A DNA stretch of 64,000 nucleotides, from positions 2,641,501-2,705,500 of the forward strand of contig NZ_CP027229.1 of assembly GCF_002999135.1 (NCBI RefSeq). The letters run 5' to 3'. The notes below the pieces were generated by a model that was not told where the DNA came from, made no database searches, and worked only from the letters and a program-made list of their open reading frames with translations. Numbering within the stretch: position 1 is the stretch's first letter; each line of letters begins with the position of its first letter. Origin of the DNA: Capnocytophaga sp. oral taxon 878 (lineage in GTDB: Bacteria > Bacteroidota > Bacteroidia > Flavobacteriales > Flavobacteriaceae). This document shows, piece after piece, positions 48,461-56,007 of the stretch. The position numbers were made by a program, and so were the translations under genes.

Positions 48461-49081
48461 TTATTTTTTTAATTGTTGAGAAAGTGTTTGTTCTCCCGCC
48501 TTCCACCCACAAGCGGTTAATTCTTCTGTTTGGAGAGCATCTAATACGCGAAGTACTTCATCTACATTTCTTCCCACATTCATAGGATAAACGCTCACCC
48601 ATTGTATAATTCCTTGTGGGTCAATGATAAAAGTAGCTCGATAAGCAACTTTTTCTTCGCAATTTAAAATTCCCATTTCTTCGGCTAAAGATTTGGAAGT
48701 ATCGGCAAGCATTGGAATAGAAAGTTCTGCTAATTGTGGATGATTTTCTCTCCACCCTAAATGTACATATTCGGTGTCGGTAGAAGCACCAATCAACATA
48801 GCGTTTCTTTCCAGAAATTTTTTATTATTTTTATTAAATTCTATAATTTCTGTTGGACAGACGAAAGTAAAATCTTTAGGCCACCAAAAAAGCACCATCC
48901 ACTTTCCTTGTTCGGCTGCGTAGTTGTGTGTGATTTCAGAGATTTCTATGCCTTTCTTTGTAGAAATAACGGCTTTTTTAACAAATTCTGGTAATTTATC
49001 TCCAATGCTTAGTATTCCTTTTTGGATGAGTTGTAATTGCTCTTTCTGAACCAATTTTTTAATTGAATTGCACATAATCAA
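48461..49081 (-). CDS. Peroxiredoxin (AhpC/Prx1 family)
   Basis: The 206-residue protein has the peroxidatic cysteine C75 in DFTFVCPTE and a second cysteine in LTACGWKAGE near the C-terminus, so it is a typical 2-Cys peroxiredoxin that reduces peroxides. The start at 49081 or two codons later overlaps the end of the TPR gene. No AhpF is in the window, so its reductase is unknown. Confidence 0.92.
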   Translation of the reverse strand: MIMCNSIKKLVQKEQLQLIQKGILSIGDKLPEFVKKAVISTKKGIEISEITHNYAAEQGKWMVLFWWPKDFTFVCPTEIIEFNKNNKKFLERNAMLIGASTDTEYVHLGWRENHPQLAELSIPMLADTSKSLAEEMGILNCEEKVAYRATFIIDPQGIIQWVSVYPMNVGRNVDEVLRVLDALQTEELTACGWKAGEQTLSQQLKK

Positions 49082-49544
49082 ATGTTTTTATATTTTCTAA
49101 ATTGTTTGTTATCAATCGTTTTTTCAAGTAAGTTAAAAAAATAGTTTTACTTATTGTATCTAAATTATTTTTTTGAATAAAGTTTATGTAACTAATGACA
49201 GATTTTTTCAATTCTCCCTGAATTTCTTCTTTTTTATAATTCTTTTCATAGAGATATAAAAGAAAATATATCACTTTTTGCAACATTTCCTCTGCATTTT
49301 TCAAATCTTTTATTTCCTGATAGCAATTTGCCAAGTTGTTACACGAAACAACGTACAATTGTACAAAAGGAACTTTCAGTCGGACGCAATCGAGAAAATT
49401 ACCATTAAGCACTTCAGCTCTGTACAAGGCATTTAGATAGCCACTCAAAGCAACTTCATAATTTCCTTCGTTAAAAGATTCATTGGCTTCTTCGGTTAAA
49501 ATCTTCCAATAATTTTCGATATGGTTTACACAAGTATCACTCAT
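49059..49544 (-). CDS. TPR-like protein of unknown function
   Basis: The 161-residue protein has two or three TPR-like helical pairs: NEGNYEVALSGYLNALYRAE and VVSCNNLANCYQEIKDLKNAEEMLQKVIYF. I have no name for it. It overlaps the stop of sodB at its start and the start of the peroxiredoxin at its end, so all three are coupled; it may act as an accessory factor for one of them. Confidence 0.7.
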   Translation of the reverse strand: MSDTCVNHIENYWKILTEEANESFNEGNYEVALSGYLNALYRAEVLNGNFLDCVRLKVPFVQLYVVSCNNLANCYQEIKDLKNAEEMLQKVIYFLLYLYEKNYKKEEIQGELKKSVISYINFIQKNNLDTISKTIFLTYLKKRLITNNLENIKTFDYVQFN

Positions 49545-50142
49545 TATATTTCAAGTTTTGGTTAGCAAAATTCCAGTTTACAAGTTCCCAAAAACCTTCC
49601 ACGAATTTGGGTCTTGCATTTCGATAATCGATATAGTAGGCGTGCTCCCACACATCGAGGGTAAGGATAGGAGTTTTATTTTCAGTCAGTGGAGTGAAAG
49701 CATCTTTCATTGGGAGAATTTCTAATTTTCCTTCCTGATTTTGAGCCAGCCACGCCCAACCAGCACCGAATAATTTTACGGCAGTGGCAGAGAATTGTTC
49801 TTTAAAATTTTTAAAACTTCCGAAATCGCGGTTGATGAGTTCAGCGATTTTTCCAGTAGGATTTTTTCCGCCATCGGGCGAGAGACAATTCCAAAAAAAG
49901 GAATGATTCCAATGTTGAGCTGCATTGTTGAAAATGGCTACTTGGTTTTCGTTGTAGCTTTTTCGGATGATGTCCACGATGTCTTTTTCCGCCCATTCGG
50001 TATCTTTTACCAATCCCGCAAGGTTGTTTACATAGGCAGCGTGATGCTTTTCGTAGTGATAATCAAAAGTTTCCTCTGTAATAATCGGATTTAGAGCATT
50101 TTTGTCATACGGAAGCTCTGGGAGTGTGTGATTAATATTCAT
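49537..50142 (-). CDS. sodB: Superoxide dismutase (Fe/Mn family)
   Basis: The 201-residue protein has metal ligands H29 (DYHYEKHH), H80 (WNHSFFW) and Asp/His in LDVWEHAYYIDY. The GGKNPTGKI and GAGWAWL segments fit the iron-type or cambialistic group. It converts superoxide to hydrogen peroxide, which the downstream peroxiredoxin can remove. It is the first gene of the cargo operon and is preceded by a promoter with a palindrome. Confidence 0.95.
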   Translation of the reverse strand: MNINHTLPELPYDKNALNPIITEETFDYHYEKHHAAYVNNLAGLVKDTEWAEKDIVDIIRKSYNENQVAIFNNAAQHWNHSFFWNCLSPDGGKNPTGKIAELINRDFGSFKNFKEQFSATAVKLFGAGWAWLAQNQEGKLEILPMKDAFTPLTENKTPILTLDVWEHAYYIDYRNARPKFVEGFWELVNWNFANQNLKYNE

Positions 50143-50219
50143 TATTTTTCAGGTTTAAATAGTTAGCTTAATTGATTTTCAATTGTTTAATATTATTATT
50201 TTTAATATTTTTAGATTTG

Positions 50220-50247
50220 CAAAAATAATAATTTAGATTTATCTAAA
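50220..50247 (-). promoter_or_regulatory. Promoter and palindromic operator candidate of the cargo operon
   Basis: On the minus strand a -7 box TATTTTTG (50220-50227) lies about 78 bp before sodB. Directly upstream is the palindrome TTTAGAT-TT-ATCTAAA (50232-50247), which fills the spacer, where a bound repressor would block polymerase. No clear -33 TTG is seen. The region 50143-50344 is otherwise very AT-rich and non-coding. Confidence 0.5.
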
Positions 50248-50344
50248 AAAATAAATTGATGATTTTTTTATTTATCTTTTCAATATAGTTTTTTAATAAT
50301 TTGTAAATCAAATATATAAAATAAAGTTTGATGTTTTACACGTT

Positions 50345-50637
50345 ATTTATTTTTTGTTTTTTTCGGTGAGATGCTATTCTAATCTTTGCGAAAGAGTCAT
50401 AATTTCTTTACAGATAGCCACTATTTGAGCGGTTTGTTTTTCAAGTTTAAACAGATAGGTGGAGGCTTTCTTTTCGGAAAAATTGCGATACAAAATCTTT
50501 ACAATCAGATTGTAATTCACTCCCACTACCCGAAATTACCCATAGAGTTCGGTGAGTTTGATATAAAAATCCTTTACCAATTTACCGATTTTTACACTTT
50601 TGATTTCTTTGGAAAATAATACCGAAATAAAAATATA
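50345..50637 (-). pseudogene. Inverted, degenerate partial copy of the MobA-like gene
   Basis: The minus strand reads SVLFSKEIKSVKIGKLVKDFYIKLTELYG, stop, FRVVGVNYN.IVKILYRNFSEKKA, and on to LSQRLE, stop, closely matching residues about 58-150 of the gene at 40989. Two in-frame stops and a missing 5' part make it non-functional. Together with the intact gene it forms an inverted repeat of about 290 bp on both sides of the cargo. Confidence 0.88.
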
Positions 50638-50643
50638 TCTTAA

Positions 50644-50913
50644 ATGCCTAAAGAAATGACTGAAAGTCTTATAGTCAAAAAAGAAGCCCTGAAATGTAGC
50701 GGTAAAATCTATTCCGAGCAACACAGGCGGAACTTTGATATAAAGGATGATATTTTAAGGGTGGAAAATGACCCTGACGATGAAAGCAGGCTGAACCTGA
50801 CAATAAACAGGAAGCCGATTGCCGACTGGTTCAGGGAGCAATGGCACAGGCTTAGATATGGAGCAAGAGTGCCGCAACAGGAAGAAAGAAAAAGTAGAGG
50901 ATTCAAATTATAA
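50644..50913 (+). pseudogene. Probable 3' fragment of relaxase/mobilization gene
   Basis: The 89-codon frame has a non-conserved start and then a compact segment from KIYSEQHRRNF to the end RSRGFKL (basic, WFREQWHRLRYG). I take it as the C-terminal end of the relaxase whose 5' end is at 41440, because strand and order agree and because cfxA elements commonly have mob sequences at this place. Similarity is from memory and not certain. Confidence 0.45.
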
Positions 50914-50932
50914 TAGAAGCAATTTGATTAGT

Positions 50933-50974
50933 AATCTAAAAGCACTCCGATAACGATTAGAGTGCTTTTAGATT
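50933..50974. terminator. Bidirectional terminator between mob fragment and cfxA
   Basis: A 15-bp perfect stem AATCTAAAAGCACTC / GAGTGCTTTTAGATT with a 12-nt loop lies between the two convergent genes. Confidence 0.8.
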
Positions 50975-51005
50975 GTTTATCATTAATTATCAAAGCAAGT
51001 GCAGT

Positions 51006-51971
51006 TTAAGATTTTACTGAAGTTTGCATTAATAAAGAATATACTACAGCTGATATATGCGCAACATATTGTGACGCTTGTGATTCATTTCCCTTGAAAT
51101 CCTTAACAAATACCGCTAAGGTATAACTGATATTATTAGGCAGACATATATAGGCAACATCATTGTGAGCTGCAAGAACACCATTTTCATTAACATAACC
51201 TGAACCTGTCTTATGCGCTATAACAACCCCTTCTTTATCAAGAAGTGGAGCTGCTATCCTATCTACACCTGTTTTGCATTCTTTTAACGTATTCTTAATG
51301 AAACTTTGTTTCTCATCATCGATAAGACCTTCAGTAAACAAACGATTCATCAACATTGCAGCACCAAGAGGAGATGTATAGTTAGAGTAAGCCTTGTTAT
51401 GGTCAGCCGACATTTCCTCTTCCGTATAAGCTATCTGAAAACTTGAACGAGGAATGAGTGTGGCTATAAAACTATCTGTTTGAGCGACATTAACCATATC
51501 CTTAAACATAAGGTTGCTTGCATTGTTGTCACTCTGAGTAAGAGTATAACGCAGCAAATCTCTCACTGTCAATGATATGACTGGCCCTGAATAATCTTTC
51601 AGCATAGGACTCCAAGTCTTTGGGTCAAGTTTATCCCTATTTATATTTACTAAGGTATCAAGTGAAATTCCTTTATTGTCAAAGTCATTACAAAGAGCTA
51701 ATGCCTGATGAACCTTAAACACACTCATCATAGGATAAACACTCTTATTATTGACCTTAACCGTATCTCTGTTATTAACAATAACCGCCACACCAATTTC
51801 GCCAGGACAAGCTGAGACAATTTGAGAAATGCTATCAGTCAAAACATTTGTTAAAGGAGGATTTGCGCTATCTTTTGTCGCTGATTTATGGAACAATGAA
51901 AATACCAAGATGAAAATGCAAACTAAAGCTATACTCAAAACTACGATTTGTTTTTTTCTGTTTTTTTCCAT
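51006..51971 (-). CDS. cfxA: Class A beta-lactamase CfxA
   Basis: The 321-residue enzyme starts with a membrane-like signal sequence (about 8-27). Catalytic motifs are S83-V-F-K86 (Ambler 70-73), S147-D-N149 (130-132) and K254-T-G (234-236). The residue after GSG is Tyr259 (Ambler 239) and the late segment reads GNES, a combination I remember for the CfxA2 allele. It hydrolyses penicillins and cephalosporins in the periplasm. It lies near the right end of the element, convergent with the mob fragment. Confidence 0.97.
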   Translation of the reverse strand: MEKNRKKQIVVLSIALVCIFILVFSLFHKSATKDSANPPLTNVLTDSISQIVSACPGEIGVAVIVNNRDTVKVNNKSVYPMMSVFKVHQALALCNDFDNKGISLDTLVNINRDKLDPKTWSPMLKDYSGPVISLTVRDLLRYTLTQSDNNASNLMFKDMVNVAQTDSFIATLIPRSSFQIAYTEEEMSADHNKAYSNYTSPLGAAMLMNRLFTEGLIDDEKQSFIKNTLKECKTGVDRIAAPLLDKEGVVIAHKTGSGYVNENGVLAAHNDVAYICLPNNISYTLAVFVKDFKGNESQASQYVAHISAVVYSLLMQTSVKS

Positions 51972-51998
51972 GTTTATATTATTTATTTAAATATAGGG

Positions 51999-52028
51999 CA
52001 AAATTACAAAAGTTTTTTTACTCTCACA
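51999..52028 (-). promoter_or_regulatory. cfxA promoter
   Basis: On the minus strand TTG (52026-52028), 19 bp, TAATTTTG (51999-52006), 28 bp before the ATG. Further right, 52121-52169 holds an inverted pair of TACCTTTG boxes whose role is unclear. Confidence 0.75.
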
Positions 52029-52295
52029 AAGGCTTAGGCAAGTTTTTTATTTCTTGTAGTAATTCTACTACATAGATAGGTAGTACATTGACATATTACC
52101 AGCCCCACACAAACGTGCGTTGCAAAGGTATTTTTTTTTTGGTTATATTGTCAAGATGTTGTACCTTTGCACCTAGAAGTTATTGAGAAAATAGGTATAA
52201 TCAAATGAAATAAGAACTATTACTAAACCATTACCTAATCTTCTTGTAATTCCTGTATCTTCTTTATTTAAAATAGATTATAAAAGTAGTTTCAA

Positions 52296-52308
52296 TTTTG
52301 GATGAAAA
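52296..52308 (+). other. Right attachment core (attR)
   Basis: TTTTGGATGAAAA; it differs from the left core at one central position, as expected for a crossover site with tolerated mismatch. Confidence 0.8.
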
Positions 52309-52655
52309 ACAGTATCAAATAACCGCTTCTCTATTACCCAACCCCTCTCGTTAAATATCACTACCGATGGCGTAATCTTAGTCAAAAAATCAATAAAGTA
52401 AGCCTTACGCCCTATCTTTTTCAGTATATTGTTTATTTCTATCTTCTCCGGAGGATAAATCCCTCTTGAAAAAGGATCCCCTTTACTAATAACCCCGTCT
52501 TTTTCTACGGCAAAGTAAAGCAATGTCTCTACCGATTTTACCTTCCCCTTCAGCCCCATTGCAGCCCAATTAGTACTGATAACTTCCCCTTGCGCATAAC
52601 CACCTATGCACCAGCCCCATACTAATAAGCAAATGATTTTAGTTACTTTTCCCAT
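52296..52655 (-). pseudogene. 5' half of the gene split by the integrated element
   Basis: The ATG at 52655 opens a signal peptide (GYAQ) followed by NWAAMGLKGKVKSVET, AYFIDFLTKITPSVVIFNERGWVIEKRLFDTVFH, which aligns with residues 1-120 of the intact paralogue at 56008 (NDWTKMGLKGKVKSVKT...). After VFH the frame enters the element and ends in PKLKLLL. The missing rest is at 37991-38636. Confidence 0.9.
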
Positions 52656-52727
52656 AATGTTTTTCCAATTAGCAATTAAATTAAGGCAAATGTACAAAAA
52701 AGAATTTACACTCCAAAATTAAAAAAC

Positions 52728-53105
52728 ACCCCACCACCCCCCATCTCATCCCTTTCGCTCCCTATCGCCAACCCCCTCCAATTATCAAATTCTCATCCTT
52801 TTTCCATTTTCCTTGCCAATATCTCAAAATCACCTCCTCCCACACTACCCCCTATTTCCTAACTCCTCCACCCTTATAATCAGCCTATTACACTTCCACC
52901 CTCTTACCTCTTATCTCTTACCTTTCACCTACTTTAAACGAACCTATAACGAAGGATAAACGAACTATAAACGAAGGATAGCCGTTACACCACTGATTAT
53001 CAGCTGTATTTACACCCCACCCTCCCATTGCCAAATCCGCAACAAAATCCCCCCAACGCCTCATTATTCTCATTTCCCTTCTCTCATTCTCTAATTCCCT
53101 CATTT
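52728..53105. repeat. Dispersed intergenic repeat, copy 4 (inverted)
   Basis: The reverse complement matches copy 3 at 30715-31035 over about 330 bp, including the 53-bp core (52928-52980) and the blocks CCACTGATTATCAG and TTGCCAATATCTCAAAATC. No gene is supported in it. Confidence 0.87.
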
Positions 53106-53269
53106 TGTACCAAGCACATTGTTAAAAATTGTAAATAAATTATAATATGCGTCTCACCCATAACAACTTCACCAAAAAAGCCATATCTTTGCCCCAAGTT
53201 TTTAAAGTAAGTGCGCATAGCTTAAAATACTCAAATAACTAAATGTTTAATTTTAAATTTTTAAGAAAG

Positions 53270-53464
53270 ATGAATTTAAAAAGAACCTAACAAGTAGAAG
53301 CTCAAGGAGCGAAGAAACTTGACAGCTTTAAAGGTTTTTAAGAATTGAATGCTAAAAAACTTCAAGAAATTGAAGGAAGATTTAGATTTAGCTTCTTTAA
53401 TATTTTTAGTTATGACAACAGCAGACCTAAAGGTGACCGTTGGCAATGGGGAGGTCTTAATTAA
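53270..53464 (+). pseudogene. Degraded double-glycine-type leader peptide gene (bacteriocin-like)
   Basis: In one frame from the ATG at 53270 the sequence reads MNLKRT, stop, QVEAQGAKKLDSFKGF, stop, ELNAKKLQEIEGR and then FRFSFFNIFSYDNSRPKG and DRWQWGGLN before TAA. The segment LNAKKLQEIEG is a typical leader ending for secreted peptides, with GR in place of GG. Two TAA codons (53288, 53339) interrupt the leader. A TTG at 53345 could still start a 39-residue peptide. A TATCTTTG box lies at 53184-53191 and a small hairpin follows at 53471-53488. Confidence 0.5.
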
Positions 53465-53532
53465 AAAAACGGAGGATTACCTCCCTTCTTTTCTTACCAA
53501 ATTCAATATAACATAACAATCACAGTAATAAT

Positions 53533-54363
53533 ATGGCAAAATTAGCTTTGATAATATTTTTTTCCTTTTCCTTTTTTAGTTACAGCCAAAAAACATTAAA
53601 ATGTAATGTAAAAAATGAAAATGGAGAACCTATTGAGTACGTAAACATCGGTATTGTAGGCACTCACAAAGGTACAATTAGTGATGCACACGGCAATTTC
53701 TCCTTAGAAAAATTACAGCCCAAGCCTACTGATAGCATTTACTTTTCACATATTAGTTATGAAAGAAGAGCTATTTGTATAAAAGACTTTCAGAATGACA
53801 AACCTATCGTCCTTACAGAAAAAGAAATAATGCTTGCACCTATAGATGTTTCAGCAAAAACAAAGCAACTAAAAACTTTAAAGGGAAAAGGAATTCGTTT
53901 TGTAGGAGCTACACTATGTTTCACACCAGAAGAAATGAAAGAGCAAAAGGAGATTCCTCAAACCATTGGTGATTTTGTGAATCTTAAAACCAATTGGGTA
54001 GCTACTGAATTTCATATTACTTGTATCAAAAATAACACTGAAAAAGCAGTCTTTCGCCTAAACTTTTTTCAGATGAACAATCAAGAAATGAGTCCTCTTA
54101 CTGAAAAACCTATCTATATCACTATTCCTAAAACAGAAAGTAAAATAGACGTAGTGGAGAAATTCAGAGTTCCTATCCCAAAAGGAAAAATATGGATAGA
54201 ATTACAACCTATAGACATACAAGGAGAGGAAAAAGCTCGCATTGTTTTCCCAGCTTCACGTTCTTTAGGCTATGCACGCTATGACACTACTTTTGAAAAA
54301 ATTCCTTTGGGTGCAGGACTTTCTTTTGCCATAAAAGGATATGAATACGAAGTTGTAGAGTAA
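53533..54363 (+). CDS. Carboxypeptidase-regulatory-like domain protein
   Basis: The 276-residue protein has a signal peptide ending at YSQ and a CarboxypepD_reg-like domain (about 22-95: KNENGEPIEYVNIGIVGTHKGTISDAHGNFSLE). The rest is beta-rich and unknown. Such domains often sit at the N-terminus of TonB-dependent receptors, but here there is no barrel. It lies between the degraded peptide gene and an ABC transporter pair, which suggests, but does not prove, a role in peptide export or immunity. Confidence 0.75.
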   Translation: MAKLALIIFFSFSFFSYSQKTLKCNVKNENGEPIEYVNIGIVGTHKGTISDAHGNFSLEKLQPKPTDSIYFSHISYERRAICIKDFQNDKPIVLTEKEIMLAPIDVSAKTKQLKTLKGKGIRFVGATLCFTPEEMKEQKEIPQTIGDFVNLKTNWVATEFHITCIKNNTEKAVFRLNFFQMNNQEMSPLTEKPIYITIPKTESKIDVVEKFRVPIPKGKIWIELQPIDIQGEEKARIVFPASRSLGYARYDTTFEKIPLGAGLSFAIKGYEYEVVE

Positions 54364-54376
54364 ACTTTTCTATTTC

Positions 54377-54406
54377 TTGTTTTTTCAAAATAAAGTTTTA
54401 CTTTTG
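54377..54406 (+). promoter_or_regulatory. Promoter of the ABC permease-ATPase operon
   Basis: TTG (54377-54379), 19 bp, TACTTTTG (54399-54406), 19 bp before the permease ATG. Confidence 0.75.
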
Positions 54407-54425
54407 TAGCCAAATTATAAACACT

Positions 54426-55334
54426 ATGTGGCTACGCACTTCGCTCTATCTAACCTATATCTATTACCGAAAACTTTTCCCAAAAGGAGATATCTTAACC
54501 ATTGGGTTGCTGTTAGGAGTATTATGCTATGCCTTATATGCACTTTATCTGCATTATGAAAGTTGGCAATATGCACTTTGGAGTTTGCCCTTAGGAAGTT
54601 TTATGTATCATAATAATCGAAAAGATTTATCATTGTTAAAAGTACATTCACATTATAGAGCGATTATCATTACTGAATATGTAATCGAAAACCTCCCTTT
54701 TCTCATTCTTATGCTCTTAAAAAAGGATTTTATAACAGCGGTTGCCATATCATTATCCTTTGTGCTCATAGGTTATTTACCTCAGAAAAACTTCACCCTA
54801 AAATATCCTTTCTCTCTCGCCGACCCTTTTTGGCATATTGCATTTCGCAAGTATAAACTTATCTTAGGGCTACCTATAGCTATTGCACTCATCATTATAG
54901 GTGCTGTTTATCAAAACCCTAACTTAGCTCTTTTTGCCTTAGCTCTTGTCGCTTTCATAGGTTGTATTCCCTATTTTGAAAGAGAGTTCAAAGCTCATAT
55001 AAATGTTTCAGCCTATCGAGGTAAAGACTATTTATTACACCAACTCAAAGCAGGAATATTGAATATATCCTTTCTTTTTGCACCTGTTTTCATCACTTAC
55101 ATCATTTGTTTTCACTGGCAATATACAGAAGTCTTTCCTTTGTATATCAGTGTTCCTACCTTAGGAGTTCTTACCAAATACGCCTTTTGGAACAATTCTT
55201 TATGGCAAACTTTTGCTTTGTTAGCCGTAAGTATAGGTGCTATTTATATCATTCCAGTGATAGCAATCCCTTATTTTTGTCATTTAGCTCTACAAACCAT
55301 AAAAAGACAGCAATATGCTCAACATTTTCATTAA
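54426..55334 (+). CDS. ABC transporter permease-like membrane protein
   Basis: The 302-residue protein has about eight hydrophobic segments and no soluble domain. It starts WLRTSLYLTYIYYRKLFPKGD and resembles no permease family I can name firmly, but its last 20 bases overlap an ABC ATPase gene, which is how exporter pairs are usually arranged. It probably forms the membrane channel of an export or immunity transporter in the inner membrane. Confidence 0.72.
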   Translation: MWLRTSLYLTYIYYRKLFPKGDILTIGLLLGVLCYALYALYLHYESWQYALWSLPLGSFMYHNNRKDLSLLKVHSHYRAIIITEYVIENLPFLILMLLKKDFITAVAISLSFVLIGYLPQKNFTLKYPFSLADPFWHIAFRKYKLILGLPIAIALIIIGAVYQNPNLALFALALVAFIGCIPYFEREFKAHINVSAYRGKDYLLHQLKAGILNISFLFAPVFITYIICFHWQYTEVFPLYISVPTLGVLTKYAFWNNSLWQTFALLAVSIGAIYIIPVIAIPYFCHLALQTIKRQQYAQHFH

Positions 55335-55941
55335 AGAAAAAAGTTATTCCGATAAACTAATTCTCAAAAATATACAGCTTTCTATTCCTCAAAACGGACT
55401 CTATGGGGTAGTAGGTAAAAATGGTGCAGGAAAAACTACTTTTTTCAAATGTTTGTGTAGTTTAACACCTTTCAAAGGAGAAGTAAGCTATCAGCAACAA
55501 CCTTTAATGCCTCAACAAATCGGGTTTCTCCCTACCGAACCTTATTTATACGAGCACCTTACCGTAGAAGAGTTTTATAAGTTTTACAGCTTGCTATTGG
55601 ATATAAAACCACAAAACACAATGCCTTTTGAAGTAAATAAAACTCTACTCATCAAAGAGCTTTCCACAGGAATGCGAAAAAAAGTGTATTTCAATGCCGT
55701 ATTACAAAAGCCCTACACCCTCTACATATTTGATGAACCTTTTAGCGGTTTAGATATTACCTCGGTACTTCAAATCAAAAAAATGCTAAAAAAACTATCA
55801 GAGACTCATATCGTACTGTTCGCATCTCATATTTTAGAAACCTTATCCGATTGCAAAGAAATATACTTATTACACGAGGGGAATGTACAAATCTTTTTAC
55901 CCTCAAATCTCAATAAAATTGAAGATTTTTTAAGTTTATAA
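55315..55941 (+). CDS. ABC transporter ATP-binding protein
   Basis: The 208-residue ATPase has Walker A GKNGAGKTTFFK (about 36-47), signature LSTGMRKKVYF, Walker B LYIFDEPFSGLD and the switch histidine in FASHILE. It is short for a full ATPase but has every essential motif. It powers the permease it overlaps. Substrate is not known; a small peptide is a reasonable guess from the context. Confidence 0.9.
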   Translation: MLNIFIKEKSYSDKLILKNIQLSIPQNGLYGVVGKNGAGKTTFFKCLCSLTPFKGEVSYQQQPLMPQQIGFLPTEPYLYEHLTVEEFYKFYSLLLDIKPQNTMPFEVNKTLLIKELSTGMRKKVYFNAVLQKPYTLYIFDEPFSGLDITSVLQIKKMLKKLSETHIVLFASHILETLSDCKEIYLLHEGNVQIFLPSNLNKIEDFLSL

Positions 55942-56007
55942 AACTTTTTTAGGCTAAAAATTATTTATAATGAAACACCCTACCCCCTATCTCCTAACTC
56001 CTGCCCC

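Larger units (their letters stand above)
38624..52308 (+). mobile_element. 13.7 kb integrated mobilizable element with cfxA and an oxidative-stress/RNR operon
   Basis: The borders are deduced from the split gene: TTTTCGATGAAAA at 38624-38636 and TTTTGGATGAAAA at 52296-52308 are the two junction cores, differing at one base. Inside are a tyrosine recombinase next to the left end, an oriT-like repeat, a MobA-like gene, relaxase remnants, a nine-gene cargo operon and cfxA near the right end. This layout recalls mobilizable transposons such as Tn4555, which also carries cfxA, but the cargo operon is not part of what I know of that element. Confidence 0.9.

Noticed and set aside
52121..52169. Inverted pair of TACCTTTG boxes read as divergent promoters
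   Set aside because: Neither has a TTG at the right distance and no gene starts next to them inside the element end.
38624..52308. Naming the element Tn4555
   Set aside because: cfxA, a mob region and a size of the same order are shared in outline, but the cargo operon and relaxase damage differ and no direct comparison could be run.
53345..53518. A second overlapping small frame starting at the ATG at 53350 (MLKNFKKLKEDLDL...)
   Set aside because: It overlaps the leader-peptide frame in another phase and has no recognisable motif; kept out because the ELNAKKLQEIEG frame has a better family signal, though expression data could reverse this.
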